A stretch of DNA of 64,000 nt, taken from positions 1 to 64,000 of the forward strand of contig NZ_JAOQKC010000018.1 in assembly GCF_025567165.1 (NCBI RefSeq), written 5' to 3'. Each line of letters begins with the position of its first letter. The first letter of the stretch is position 1. Both the position numbers and the translations under genes were made by a program. Shown here in pieces: positions 22,590 through 32,364 of the stretch. The stretch comes from Laedolimicola ammoniilytica. GTDB taxonomy: Bacteria; Bacillota; Clostridia; Lachnospirales; Lachnospiraceae. The notes under the pieces were generated by a model that searched no databases, had not been told where the DNA came from, and was given only the letters and a program-made list of their open reading frames with translations.

Positions 22590-24458
22590 ATGCTGCTGGA
22601 GCAGATCAATCAGGTTAATGATATTAAAAAACTGAACAAGGAGGACTGGGAACCCCTGGCGCAGGAGATCCGGGATTTTCTGATCGAGAAAATCAGTGTG
22701 ACAGGCGGCCATCTGGCCTCCAATCTGGGCGTGGTGGAGCTGACCATGGCCATGCATCTGGCTTTTGATTTCCCGAAAGATCAGGTGGTCTGGGATGTGG
22801 GACATCAGTCCTATACCCATAAGCTTCTGACCGGAAGAAGAGCCGGTTTTGACGATCTGCGGAAATACGGCGGCATGAGCGGCTTCCCGAAGCGGAAAGA
22901 GAGTGACTGCGACTGCTTCGATACAGGCCACAGCTCCACCTCGATCTCAGCGGGTATCGGCCTGGTGAAGGCCCGGGATCTGACCGGCGGAAGCCAGAGC
23001 GTGATTTCAGTCATCGGAGATGGATCCATGACCGGCGGCATGGCCTTTGAGGCCCTGAACAACGCCTCCCAGTTAAAGAGTAATTTTATCATCGTGCTGA
23101 ATGACAACCAGATGTCCATCGCGGAAAATGTGGGTGGCTTAAGCCAGTACCTGAACGGCATGCGCTCCAACGAAGGATATAATAATTTCAAGGCGGGCCT
23201 GCAGAATACCCTGGAGAAGATTCCGGTATACGGCGACGGCATTGTGCGACAGCTGAAGAAGACCAAGAGTGGCCTGAAGCAGCTGGTAATCCCGGGTATG
23301 TTTTTTGAAGACATGGGCATCACCTACCTGGGCCCGGTGGACGGCCATAATATCGATCAGCTCATCCGTACGTTTAACGACGCGAAAAAAGTGCATCATG
23401 CGGTCTTGATTCACGTCTGTACGAAAAAGGGCAAGGGATATGAACCGGCGGAGCGCCATCCCTCCCGGTTCCACGGCGCGGAGCCTTTTGTCATCGAGAC
23501 GGGGCTGCCTAAGAGCAGACGGGCCAAGGCCAATTATACGGATATCTTTTCCACAGTGATGCGGAAGCTGGGCGACCGGGATGAGAAGGTGGTGGCCATC
23601 ACGGCGGCTATGCCGGACGGAACCGGACTTAAGCGATTTAAAAATATGTTCCCGGATCGGTTTTTCGATGTGGGAATCGCGGAGCAGCATGCGGTGACCT
23701 TTGCAGCCGGACTGGCGGCAGGCGGCCTGAAGCCGGTGGTGGCGGTGTATTCCTCCTTCCTCCAGCGTGCTTACGATCAGGTGCTGCACGATGTCTGTAT
23801 CCAGAACCTGCATGTGATTTTCGCTATTGACCGGGCAGGTCTGGTGGGTAGCGACGGCGAGACCCATCAGGGTATCTTCGACCTGTCTTACCTGTCCAGT
23901 ATTCCGAATATGACCATTATGGCCCCGAAGAATAAATGGGAGCTTTCGGATATGATGAAGTTTGCCGTGAATTACGGCGGTCCCATCGCCCTGCGTTATC
24001 CCAGAGGCGAGGCCTACGACGGTCTCCAGGAGTTCCGCGCTCCCATTGCCTATGGAAAGAGCGAGTGGATTTATGAGGAAGCGGACATCGCCCTGATGGC
24101 GGTGGGCAGTATGGTGAAGACTGCGGAGAAGGTACGGGATACCCTGAAAGACACCGGATATAACTGCACGCTCATCAATGCCCGCTTTGTGAAGCCCATC
24201 GACGAGCAGATGCTGGAAGAGGTGGCCAGGCAGCATAAGCTTCTGGTGACACTGGAAGAAAATGTAAGAAATGGAGGCTTTGGCGATCACGTACTGGAGT
24301 ATGTGAACGACAGAGGCTTCGACATGAAGGTGCTGAACATCGCGTTGCCGGACGAGTATGTGGAGCATGGCAATGTGGCATTACTGCACAAAGAGGTAGG
24401 CCTGGACGCGGAAACCATCGTGAAGCGTGTGATCACCGCCTATGTGGGCGAGATGTAA
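22590..24458 (+). CDS. dxs: 1-deoxy-D-xylulose-5-phosphate synthase
   Basis: 622 residues, normal length. Thiamine diphosphate site GDGSMTGGMAFEALN, catalytic-domain EQHAVTFAAG, and H at GHQSYTHKLL mark a transketolase-like enzyme. It joins pyruvate and glyceraldehyde-3-phosphate in the first step of the non-mevalonate isoprenoid pathway. GAGGTGA precedes the start. The codon use and operon position are standard. Confidence 0.96.
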   Translation: MLLEQINQVNDIKKLNKEDWEPLAQEIRDFLIEKISVTGGHLASNLGVVELTMAMHLAFDFPKDQVVWDVGHQSYTHKLLTGRRAGFDDLRKYGGMSGFPKRKESDCDCFDTGHSSTSISAGIGLVKARDLTGGSQSVISVIGDGSMTGGMAFEALNNASQLKSNFIIVLNDNQMSIAENVGGLSQYLNGMRSNEGYNNFKAGLQNTLEKIPVYGDGIVRQLKKTKSGLKQLVIPGMFFEDMGITYLGPVDGHNIDQLIRTFNDAKKVHHAVLIHVCTKKGKGYEPAERHPSRFHGAEPFVIETGLPKSRRAKANYTDIFSTVMRKLGDRDEKVVAITAAMPDGTGLKRFKNMFPDRFFDVGIAEQHAVTFAAGLAAGGLKPVVAVYSSFLQRAYDQVLHDVCIQNLHVIFAIDRAGLVGSDGETHQGIFDLSYLSSIPNMTIMAPKNKWELSDMMKFAVNYGGPIALRYPRGEAYDGLQEFRAPIAYGKSEWIYEEADIALMAVGSMVKTAEKVRDTLKDTGYNCTLINARFVKPIDEQMLEEVARQHKLLVTLEENVRNGGFGDHVLEYVNDRGFDMKVLNIALPDEYVEHGNVALLHKEVGLDAETIVKRVITAYVGEM

Positions 24459-24522
24459 AAAAACAGGTGGCTTGACCATATGTGGCAGAGCCATAAGAAA
24501 TAGAGTTTAGGAGAGAACGGAT

Positions 24523-25368
24523 ATGAAGGTACGTCTGGACGTGCTTCTGGTAAACAGAGGCCTGGCAAAATCCAGAGAGCAGGCCAAAGCCATCATCATG
24601 GAGGGCAAGGTCTTTGTAAAGGGACAGCGGGAGGACAAGGCTGGTTCCATGTTTGACGAGGCCGCGCCCATCGAAATTCACGGACAGAAGCTGCGCTATG
24701 TGAGCCGTGGCGGTTTAAAGCTCGAGAAGGCAGTGGCCCATTTTGACCTGGGGCTGGAAGGAAAGGTCTGCATGGACGTAGGTTCCTCCACCGGAGGTTT
24801 CACCGACTGCATGCTGCAAAACGGCGCAGTGAAAGTATACGCGGTAGACGTGGGAACCAATCAGCTGGACTGGAAGCTCCGGAGCGATCCGAGAGTGGTC
24901 TGTATGGAGAAAACCAATATCCGTTACCTGACCCCGGATCAGATCGACGAGCCTCCCAGGTTTGCGTCCATTGACGTGGCCTTCATTTCCCTGACCAAGG
25001 TGTTGCTTCCGGTGCGGGAGCTTCTCGACGACGGCGGCCAGGTGGTGGCCCTGATTAAGCCCCAGTTTGAGGCGGGCCGGGAGAAGGTCGGCAAGAAGGG
25101 CGTGGTGCGGGAAAAGAGCACTCATCTGGAGGTAATCCAGATGGTTCTGACCTACGCCTGGTCCATCGGCTTCGACATTCTGGCGCTGGAATTTTCCCCC
25201 ATCAAGGGACCGGAGGGCAACATCGAATACCTGGTATGGCTTCAGAAGACCGACCGGGAGGCTGTAGAAGAGCTTCCGACCTGGGAAGAACTGAAGGGCC
25301 ATCTGCCCGCGGGCGTAGAACCGGAGCGTATTGTGGACGAGGCTCACGGAACCCTGGATGTAAAATAA
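24523..25368 (+). CDS. tlyA: TlyA family rRNA (cytidine-2'-O)-methyltransferase
   Basis: 281 residues. An N-terminal S4 RNA-binding domain (VRLDVLLVNRGLAKSREQAK) precedes an FtsJ-like methyltransferase fold starting at DVGSSTGGFTDC, the SAM site. TlyA-type enzymes methylate ribosomal RNA. Some members were named hemolysins, a weak label. It lies between dxs and nadK as in many Firmicutes. Confidence 0.93.
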   Translation: MKVRLDVLLVNRGLAKSREQAKAIIMEGKVFVKGQREDKAGSMFDEAAPIEIHGQKLRYVSRGGLKLEKAVAHFDLGLEGKVCMDVGSSTGGFTDCMLQNGAVKVYAVDVGTNQLDWKLRSDPRVVCMEKTNIRYLTPDQIDEPPRFASIDVAFISLTKVLLPVRELLDDGGQVVALIKPQFEAGREKVGKKGVVREKSTHLEVIQMVLTYAWSIGFDILALEFSPIKGPEGNIEYLVWLQKTDREAVEELPTWEELKGHLPAGVEPERIVDEAHGTLDVK

Positions 25369-25387
25369 GAAAGCCGGGAAGAGACAG

Positions 25388-26260
25388 ATGAACCGATTTT
25401 ATGTGATTACTAATGTGGAAAAAGATAAAGACCTGAAGACCACCCGACAGATTTACGATTATCTGAAGGCCCGGGGGTGCGAATGTACGGTACGGGAATT
25501 CCAGAAAAAGGAAACTGAAGATTCCGGTGGAGATTACCGTTATACAGACGCGTCGCTGATTCCGGCCGGGACCGAGTGCATCCTGGTGCTGGGCGGCGAT
25601 GGAACCCTGATTCAGGCGGCCCGGGATACGGTGGATCGGAAGATTCCGCTTCTGGGCGTGAATCTGGGAACCCTGGGTTTCCTGGCGGAGATTGAGAAGA
25701 CAGGCGTGCCGGACGCGTTGGACAGCCTGATTCTCGACAATTATACCATTGAGCCCAGGATGCTTCTGGAGGGAACCGTATACCGGGAGGGGAAAGAGCC
25801 GGTCAAGAATCTGGCTCTCAACGATATCGTCGTGAACCGGGCGGGAGCGCTTCGGATCATTGATTATGAGATCTCAGTCAATGGAGAGCCGCTGAACCGG
25901 TATTCCGCCGACGGCATGATCGTGTCCACGCCCACGGGATCCACAGGCTACAGCCTGTCCGCCGGCGGCCCCATCGTATCGCCCATGGCCAGCATGATTG
26001 TGGTGACGCCCATCTGTCCCCATACCCTGACCGCCCGAAGCATCGTACTGTCCGGCGGCGACCGGGTGACGGTACGGACCGGGGCCGGAAGAAGAAACCA
26101 GAGAGAAGAATCTTTTGTGACCTTTGACGGCGAAGTGCAGGTGCCGGTGGCCACAGGCGATTATGTGGAGATACAGAAGTCGGAAAAGACCGTCAACATA
26201 CTGAAGATCAGCAGGGTCAGCTTTCTGGAGGTCCTGCGTGACAAAATGCGCGGCAACTAG
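25388..26260 (+). CDS. nadK: NAD kinase
   Basis: 290 residues. The GGDGT motif is in VLGGDGTLIQAARD (about 62-66), NLGTLGFLAE follows, and the conserved TPTGSTGYSLSAGGPI segment lies near 180. It phosphorylates NAD to NADP in the cytoplasm. GAAGAGACAG precedes the start, and it stands 13 bases before argR. Confidence 0.95.
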   Translation: MNRFYVITNVEKDKDLKTTRQIYDYLKARGCECTVREFQKKETEDSGGDYRYTDASLIPAGTECILVLGGDGTLIQAARDTVDRKIPLLGVNLGTLGFLAEIEKTGVPDALDSLILDNYTIEPRMLLEGTVYREGKEPVKNLALNDIVVNRAGALRIIDYEISVNGEPLNRYSADGMIVSTPTGSTGYSLSAGGPIVSPMASMIVVTPICPHTLTARSIVLSGGDRVTVRTGAGRRNQREESFVTFDGEVQVPVATGDYVEIQKSEKTVNILKISRVSFLEVLRDKMRGN

Positions 26261-26273
26261 GAGGTATGACGAA

Positions 26274-26723
26274 ATGAAGATAGAGCGGCACGCAAAGATT
26301 ATCGAGCTGATCAACGAGTATGCCATCGAGACCCAGGAGGAGCTGGCGGCCAGATTGAACGACGCGGGCTTTCGGGTTACCCAGGCGACGGTATCCCGGG
26401 ATATCCGGGAGCTGAAGCTGACCAAGATGGCGGTGAACGGACGGCAGCGCTATGTGGTAGTGCCGGGCGGCAACGGCCACATGGGTGATAAGTACATTGG
26501 CATCCTCCGGGACAGCTTTCTGTCCATGGAGATGGCTCAGAATATTCTGGTGGTGAAGACTGTGGCAGGTATGGCCATGGCGGCAGCCGCGGCCCTGGAC
26601 GCCCTTCACTGGCAGGAGATCGTGGGCTGTATCGCCGGGGATGATACGATCTTCTGTGCGGTACGCAGTGTGGACGATACCATGATCGTCATGGAAAAAC
26701 TGAGAAAAGCAATCAGGGGTTAG
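26274..26723 (+). CDS. argR: Arginine repressor ArgR
   Basis: 149 residues, the normal length. N-terminal winged helix (KIIELINEYAIETQEELAARL ... ATVSRDIRELKL) and C-terminal oligomerisation/arginine domain with GDDTIFCAV. ATG 26274 follows TAGGAGG; the frame extends upstream inside nadK without a site. ArgR controls arginine genes and acts as a hexamer when bound to arginine. It stands directly before recN, a conserved neighbour. Confidence 0.95.
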   Translation: MKIERHAKIIELINEYAIETQEELAARLNDAGFRVTQATVSRDIRELKLTKMAVNGRQRYVVVPGGNGHMGDKYIGILRDSFLSMEMAQNILVVKTVAGMAMAAAAALDALHWQEIVGCIAGDDTIFCAVRSVDDTMIVMEKLRKAIRG

Positions 26724-26738
26724 AGCGAAAGGAAAAGT

Positions 26739-28427
26739 ATGTTAGAGCATCTGCATGTGAAAAATCTGGCATTGATTCGTGAAGCGGAGATTGATTTTAC
26801 GGAAGGACTGAATATCCTGACCGGCGAGACCGGAGCCGGAAAATCCATCGTCATCGGCTCGGTGAGCCTGGCGCTGGGCGGCAAGGTCAGTAAAGATCTG
26901 GTACGTCCGGGGGCGGACTACGGTCTGGCGGAGCTGGTCTTTTCTGTCACAGGCAAGCGGTTGGAAAGCCGCCTTCAGGAGCTGGACGTGGTTCCGGAGG
27001 ACGGCCAGATCATCCTGTCCCGGAAAATCATGAACGGTAAGAGCATCAATAAGATCAATGGCGAGACGGTCACCTTAAGTCAGCTTCGGGAGGCGGCATC
27101 CCTGCTCATCGATATACATGGGCAGCACGAACACCAGTCCTTATTGCAGAAGAAAAAGCATCTGGAGATTCTGGATGAATACGCGAAAGAAGAATTACAG
27201 CCGGTAAAAGACACTCTGGCGGCTGTTTATCAAGAATGGAAAAAACTGGAAGAGGAAAGGGAGAACGCCCAGCTGGACGAAGAGAGCCGCATGCGGGAGC
27301 TGTCCCTTCTGGAATTTGAGACAAAAGAGATCGAAGAGGCGGGGCTGGTGCCCGGCGAAGATGAAGAGCTGGAGCAGCGGTACCGGAAGATGACGAACGC
27401 GAAGCGGCTGATGGAAGCCGCCGGAACTGCCTATGGCCTGACCGGCTATGAGGAAGCCGAGGGTGCCGGAACCGCCATCGGACGGGCGCTCCGGGAGCTG
27501 CAGGGCGTCCAGAGCCTGGACGAAGGCCTTGGGGATCTGACCGGCCAGCTTTCCGACATCGACAGCCTGTTAAATGACTTTAACCGGGAGCTTTCCGATT
27601 ATGTGTCCTCCCTGGAGTTCGCAGATGAAGAGTTTGAACAGGTGGAGGAACGCCTGAATACCCTGAATCACTTGAAATCCAAGTATGGCAAGACCCTGGA
27701 GGCGGTGCTGGAATACGACCGGGAGCAGCAGGAACGTCTGGCAGCCCTGCAGGATTATGACGCCTATCTGGAACGTCTGAGCAGGGCCATTGGAGAGAAA
27801 GAGCAGGAGCTGGAAAAGCTCTGCGAGGAAGCCAGCGCCATCCGGAGACGCTATGCGACGACGCTTTGCGGAAAGATCCGGGAACATCTGGTGGATCTGA
27901 ATTTCCTGAACGTGGAATTTGAACTGGATTTCACACGGCTTTTCGGTTATACCGCGAATGGCTTCGACGACGCCGAGTTTGTCATTTCCACGAATCCCGG
28001 CGAGCCCCTGCGGCCGCTGGCGAAGATAGCCTCCGGCGGCGAGCTGTCCCGCGTTATGCTGGCTATTAAGACTGTGCTGGCGGATAAAGATCAGATCGAG
28101 ACCGTGATTTTTGATGAGATTGACGTAGGCATCAGCGGCAGGACAGCTCAGAAGGTATCGGAAAAAATGATGCTGATTGGCCGCACCAGACAGGTCATCT
28201 GCATCACCCATCTGGCCCAGATTGCAGCCATGGCGGATACCCATTTCCGCATCGAAAAGCAGGTGGAGGAGGGCGGCACCCGGACAGAGATCAGGAAGCT
28301 TACGGAGGCGGAAAGTATCGATGAGTTGGCCCGTATCCTGGGCGGTGCGGAGATTACAGACGCCGTTTTAAAAAATGCTTCGGAGATGAAAGAACTGGCA
28401 GGTAACAAAAAGTCCCAGACTAGATAG
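26739..28427 (+). CDS. recN: DNA repair protein RecN
   Basis: 562 residues. Walker A GETGAGKS at about residues 29-36, a central coiled-coil region (about 150-370), then the ABC-type signature near ASGGELSRVMLAI and Walker B VIFDEIDVG. RecN is an SMC-like ATPase that acts early at double-strand breaks. It ends at a strong terminator. Confidence 0.95.
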   Translation: MLEHLHVKNLALIREAEIDFTEGLNILTGETGAGKSIVIGSVSLALGGKVSKDLVRPGADYGLAELVFSVTGKRLESRLQELDVVPEDGQIILSRKIMNGKSINKINGETVTLSQLREAASLLIDIHGQHEHQSLLQKKKHLEILDEYAKEELQPVKDTLAAVYQEWKKLEEERENAQLDEESRMRELSLLEFETKEIEEAGLVPGEDEELEQRYRKMTNAKRLMEAAGTAYGLTGYEEAEGAGTAIGRALRELQGVQSLDEGLGDLTGQLSDIDSLLNDFNRELSDYVSSLEFADEEFEQVEERLNTLNHLKSKYGKTLEAVLEYDREQQERLAALQDYDAYLERLSRAIGEKEQELEKLCEEASAIRRRYATTLCGKIREHLVDLNFLNVEFELDFTRLFGYTANGFDDAEFVISTNPGEPLRPLAKIASGGELSRVMLAIKTVLADKDQIETVIFDEIDVGISGRTAQKVSEKMMLIGRTRQVICITHLAQIAAMADTHFRIEKQVEEGGTRTEIRKLTEAESIDELARILGGAEITDAVLKNASEMKELAGNKKSQTR

Positions 28428-28445
28428 CAGAGGATTCTGCATACT

Positions 28446-28482
28446 AAAGACAGAGACGGAAAAGCGTTTCTGTCTTTTTTTT
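28446..28482 (+). terminator. Terminator after recN
   Basis: A 13-bp stem with one G-U (AAAGACAGAGACG with CGTTTCTGTCTTT), loop GAAAAG, then T run. Confidence 0.92.
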
Positions 28483-28515
28483 GATCGACTTTTCTCTTAA
28501 GATAAGGAGAATGCC

Positions 28516-29742
28516 ATGATGATATGCAGAAAAACATACCGGAAATTTTTGCTGGGGCTGCTGGCTGTAAGCCTTCTGGGACTGGGCGTGTATGATTATT
28601 TCCGGGAACGGGCGCGGATTCCCGATTCCTACGTGCAGACTGAGGGCGAGCCCGGACCGGCGGAACCTGATTTCCCGGTGACAGCGCAGATCACGCAGAG
28701 CGTGACGGAGGCCTCTTACAATAGCCGGAGCGGGAAGAGCTATCAGATATCTTATCGGTATCTGGGATGGATGCCGCTGAAAGAGACGGAGGTCACTGTG
28801 GTGCAGAAGACCTGCGTGATTCCGGGCGGCATTCCGGTGGGCATCTATATGGAGACGGACGGCGTGCTGGTGATTGGAACCGGAAAGGTAACCGGACGGG
28901 ACGGTCTGACCTATGAACCGGCTTTTCGGCTGGTGCAGGCCGGCGATTACATTCGCTCTGTCAACGGACAGACGATCCGGGAGAAGGAGGAGCTTATTGA
29001 GGCTGTGCAGGAGCAGGGCAGTGAGAAGGTGGTGTTGGGACTGGAACGGGACGGAAGAAGCTTTGAGATTCGGCTTTCAGCCACGGACACGGAGGAGGGC
29101 TTCCGACTGGGCATTTGGGTGAGGGATAATACCCAGGGCATCGGAACCCTGACATTTTTAACGGAAGACGGAAGCTTCGGGGCCCTGGGACACGGGATCA
29201 ACGATTCAGATACGGGTAAGCTTCTGAAGCTCAGCGAGGGCAAGCTGTATGATACCTCGGTGGCGGAAATTCACCGGGGCGAGCCCGGAACGCCCGGGGA
29301 GGTGGCGGGGCTGATCCGCTATCGGGAAAGCCTGATCTGCGGGGAGATTCAGGAGAATACAGAGGCAGGAATATTCGGCACGGCGACAGAGCATCTGCGG
29401 GAACAGCTGCCTGTGGAGACGCTGGAGGTGGGGTATAAGCAGGAAATTACCAGGGGCGAGGCGTGGATCCGAAGCGCTGTGAGCGGGGAAGTCCGGGATT
29501 ACCGAATAGAAATCGAAGAAATCCACAGCAGTGAGTCCGATGTCAATAAGGGGATCGTGTTGCGGGTGACCGATCCGGAACTGCTGGCACTGGCGGGCGG
29601 AATCGTGCAGGGAATGTCTGGCTCGCCGGTGATTCAGAATGGAAAGATCGTGGGCGCTGTGACCCATGTATTTATCAATGATCCGACGAAAGGTTACGGT
29701 ATTTTTATAGAAAATATGCTGGATCCGCAGGGAAAGAGTTAA
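28516..29742 (+). CDS. spoIVB: SpoIVB sporulation peptidase
   Basis: 408 residues. A short hydrophobic N-terminal segment (about 8-24) anchors it, then a PDZ domain and an S55 serine peptidase domain. The catalytic region contains H in ALGHGINDSDTG and S in GMSGSP (S368-G-S370). In the forespore it cleaves SpoIVFA and so activates sigma-K. It follows recN and precedes spo0A, the standard Firmicutes order. ATG 28516 or 28519 are both possible starts. Confidence 0.94.
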   Translation: MMICRKTYRKFLLGLLAVSLLGLGVYDYFRERARIPDSYVQTEGEPGPAEPDFPVTAQITQSVTEASYNSRSGKSYQISYRYLGWMPLKETEVTVVQKTCVIPGGIPVGIYMETDGVLVIGTGKVTGRDGLTYEPAFRLVQAGDYIRSVNGQTIREKEELIEAVQEQGSEKVVLGLERDGRSFEIRLSATDTEEGFRLGIWVRDNTQGIGTLTFLTEDGSFGALGHGINDSDTGKLLKLSEGKLYDTSVAEIHRGEPGTPGEVAGLIRYRESLICGEIQENTEAGIFGTATEHLREQLPVETLEVGYKQEITRGEAWIRSAVSGEVRDYRIEIEEIHSSESDVNKGIVLRVTDPELLALAGGIVQGMSGSPVIQNGKIVGAVTHVFINDPTKGYGIFIENMLDPQGKS

Positions 29743-29778
29743 AACAGAGGAGCTGCCGGGTCATTTGTTCGGGAAGTC

Positions 29779-29785
29779 TGTCGAA
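29779..29785 (+). promoter_or_regulatory. Spo0A box upstream of spo0A
   Basis: TGTCGAA matches the core Spo0A box. It lies about 45 bases before the -35 at 29825, consistent with autoregulation. Confidence 0.5.
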
Positions 29786-29824
29786 ACCTGTCTTTCGGTG
29801 TCCAAAAAAGAAGAACGATAGAAA

Positions 29825-29854
29825 TTGCAGAAAAAGGGAAAAACTGGCTATAAT
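29825..29854 (+). promoter_or_regulatory. Promoter of spo0A
   Basis: TTGCAG, 18 bases, TATAAT, about 50 bases before the GTG start. Confidence 0.6.
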
Positions 29855-29903
29855 GTTCCTATCACAAATCAACAGCGAATGTAGAAGAAATGGGGGGAAT
29901 TTT

Positions 29904-30707
29904 GTGGAGAAACTTAGAATTGCGATTGCGGATGATAACGAGCGTATGGTAGAGGTACTGAGCGCGTTGATTCAGGGGGAAAACAGTATGGAGCTTGCAG
30001 GAACAGCGGCAAATGGAGAAGAAGCGTTGGATTTGATTCGCAGACATATACCGGATGTGGTGCTTCTGGATCTGATCATGCCGAAGGTAGACGGGCTGGG
30101 CGTCATGGAGAAACTGCGGGAAGATAAAACCATCCGGAAAATGCCCGTGATTATCGTACTCTCCGCAATCGGACAGGAGAGCGTTACAGAAGATGCCTTT
30201 GCTCTGGGAGCAAGTTATTATATTATGAAGCCCTTCAACCATGAAATGCTGCTGGGAAGACTGAAAGGGCTTCAGAAGCATGGCGAAAAGCTGTGTGTAC
30301 CCCATCAGACCGAAGCCATAAAAGAAAGGGAAAGCGTCTGTGAGGAACGGGATCTGGAGACAGATGTGACCAATATGATTCATGAAATTGGCGTGCCCGC
30401 TCATATCAAGGGATACCAGTATCTTCGGGACGCGATAATTATGACCGTGAATGACATGGAAATGCTGAGCTCCGTGACGAAGGTACTGTATCCCACCATC
30501 GCTAAGCATTATCAGACAACGCCCAGCCGGGTGGAACGGGCCATCCGGCATGCCATTGAGGTGGCCTGGGGCAGAGGAAAGATGGACACCATAGACGCGC
30601 TGTTTGGCTATACGGTCAGCAATGGGAAAGGAAAGCCCACAAATTCCGAGTTTATCGCGCTGATTTCAGACAGGATCCGACTGGAGAACAGGAAGAAGGT
30701 TTCCTAA
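29904..30707 (+). CDS. spo0A: Sporulation response regulator Spo0A
   Basis: 267 residues. Receiver domain (about 1-120): acidic pocket IADDNERM, phospho-acceptor D in VVLLDLIMPKVDG, and the later K in IMKPF. The C-terminal Spo0A DNA-binding domain has SRVERAIRHAIEVAW and GKPTNSEFIALISDRIRLE. GTG 29904 follows GGGGGG, while the in-frame ATG 29853 lies inside the -10 box. It is the master switch of sporulation, and the window also contains spoIVB and a germination protein. Confidence 0.97.
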   Translation: MEKLRIAIADDNERMVEVLSALIQGENSMELAGTAANGEEALDLIRRHIPDVVLLDLIMPKVDGLGVMEKLREDKTIRKMPVIIVLSAIGQESVTEDAFALGASYYIMKPFNHEMLLGRLKGLQKHGEKLCVPHQTEAIKERESVCEERDLETDVTNMIHEIGVPAHIKGYQYLRDAIIMTVNDMEMLSSVTKVLYPTIAKHYQTTPSRVERAIRHAIEVAWGRGKMDTIDALFGYTVSNGKGKPTNSEFIALISDRIRLENRKKVS

Positions 30708-30812
30708 TGTAGCGAGAAATGTAAAAATTGCACAAATTATACTTTTAAATACACTGCAAATGCGTTATAATGAATATAAATGAATTTATTATAGAGCTGG
30801 GGAGGAAATGCA

Positions 30813-32255
30813 GTGAGAAAGATTTTATTTGTCGCTTCAGAAGCGGTTCCTTTTATTAAGACAGGAGGCTTGGCGGATGTGGCGGGTTCTTTGCCGAAAT
30901 ACTTCGATAAAGAGCAGTATGATATCCGGGTTATGATTCCGAAATATATGTGTATCCGCCAGGAGTGGAAGGATCAGATGAAGTATGTGACACACTTCTA
31001 CATGAATCTGGCATGGCGCAGCCAGTATGTGGGAATTCTGGAGATGGAATACGAGGGTGTGAAGTTCTACTTTATTGATAATGAGTATTATTTTGCGGGA
31101 CCGAAGCCCTACGGCAATATCTATGAGGATATCGAGAAGTTCGCGTTTTTCTCCAAGGCCGCGATTTCCGCATTGCCGTCCCTGGATTTCCGCCCGGATA
31201 TCATCCATTGCCACGACTGGCAGACCGGACTGGTTCCCGTATTTTTAAATGATTCCTTCCAGGATAATCCGTTCTTCCAGGGTATCAAGACGGTGATGAC
31301 CATTCACAACCTGAAGTTCCAGGGTATCTGGGACATGAAGACGGTCAAGGACATCACCGGCCTGAACGCTTCCTATTTCACACCGGATAAGCTGGAAGCT
31401 TATGGCGACGCCAACTATCTGAAGGGCGGTATCGTCTATGCGGATGCCGTGACTACCGTAAGTGATACCTATGCCGAAGAGATCAAGATGCCGTATTACG
31501 GAGAACATCTGGACGGCTTGATGCGCGCCCGTGCCAATTCCCTGCGCGGTATCGTCAATGGTATCGATTATAACGAGTACAATCCGGAGACTGACAAGTA
31601 TCTGGTACATAATTATAATGCTGTGAACTTCCGCAAGGAGAAGGTGAAGAACAAGACCGCATTGCAGCAGGAGCTGGGGCTTGATGTGGATCCGAAGAAG
31701 ATGATGATCGGTATTGTATCCCGTCTGACAGACCAGAAGGGCTTCGATCTGATCGCCTATGTAATGGATGAACTCTGTCAGGACGAGGTACAGTTCGTGG
31801 TTCTGGGCACCGGTGAGGAGCGCTATGAGAATATGTTCCGCCATTTCGCATGGAAGTACCAGGGCAAGGTTTCCGCGAATATCTTCTATTCGGAGGCCAT
31901 GTCCCACAAGGTATACGGTTCCTGCGACGCTTTCCTGATGCCGTCCCAGTTCGAGCCCTGCGGCTTAAGCCAGCTCATGAGCCTCCGTTACGGCACCGTG
32001 CCCATCGTCCGGGAGACCGGCGGCCTGAAGGATACGGTAGAGCCCTATAATGAGTACGAGAACAGGGGAACCGGCTTCAGTTTCACCAATTACAACGCCC
32101 ATGAGATGATGCATACAGTCCGCTACGCAGAGCATATCTACTATGACAAGAAGCGCGAGTGGAACAAGATCATCGACCGCGGCATGGCTATGGACTTCTC
32201 CTGGAATAATTCGGCGAAGAAGTATGAGGAGCTGTATAACTGGCTGGCGGGCTAA
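30813..32255 (+). CDS. glgA: Glycogen synthase (ADP-glucose type)
   Basis: 480 residues, GT5 family. KTGGLADVAGSLPK at about 15-28 binds ADP-glucose; the second domain carries EPCGLSQLMSLRYG. Length is normal. It extends alpha-1,4-glucan from ADP-glucose. A GTG start is used after GGGGAGGAAATGCA. A TATAAT at 30766-30771 lacks a convincing -35. No glgB, glgC or glgP is nearby, so this gene is isolated from the rest of the glycogen set. Confidence 0.94.
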   Translation: MRKILFVASEAVPFIKTGGLADVAGSLPKYFDKEQYDIRVMIPKYMCIRQEWKDQMKYVTHFYMNLAWRSQYVGILEMEYEGVKFYFIDNEYYFAGPKPYGNIYEDIEKFAFFSKAAISALPSLDFRPDIIHCHDWQTGLVPVFLNDSFQDNPFFQGIKTVMTIHNLKFQGIWDMKTVKDITGLNASYFTPDKLEAYGDANYLKGGIVYADAVTTVSDTYAEEIKMPYYGEHLDGLMRARANSLRGIVNGIDYNEYNPETDKYLVHNYNAVNFRKEKVKNKTALQQELGLDVDPKKMMIGIVSRLTDQKGFDLIAYVMDELCQDEVQFVVLGTGEERYENMFRHFAWKYQGKVSANIFYSEAMSHKVYGSCDAFLMPSQFEPCGLSQLMSLRYGTVPIVRETGGLKDTVEPYNEYENRGTGFSFTNYNAHEMMHTVRYAEHIYYDKKREWNKIIDRGMAMDFSWNNSAKKYEELYNWLAG

Positions 32256-32322
32256 GGCGTATGGAGCAGGCTGAGGCACTCCGCTTCAGAAAGTCTGAGA
32301 AAAAATGCAAATTTGTCAAGGG

Positions 32323-32348
32323 AAAGGGCTTGTCAAAGCCCTTTTTCT
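32323..32348 (+). terminator. Terminator of glgA
   Basis: A 9-bp stem AAAGGGCTT/AAGCCCTTT with loop GTCA and a T run. The rpsB promoter -35 box (32330-32335) lies within it, so the end of one transcript and the start of the next overlap. Confidence 0.85.
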
Positions 32349-32358
32349 ATGCTATACT
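32330..32358 (+). promoter_or_regulatory. Promoter of rpsB-tsf
   Basis: TTGTCA, 17 bases, TATACT. The -35 lies in the loop of the glgA terminator hairpin. Confidence 0.75.
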
Positions 32359-32364
32359 TTCAAA

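Noticed and set aside
23139..24368. Long open frame opposite dxs
   Set aside because: A shadow of codon bias with no ribosome site; dxs is unmistakable.
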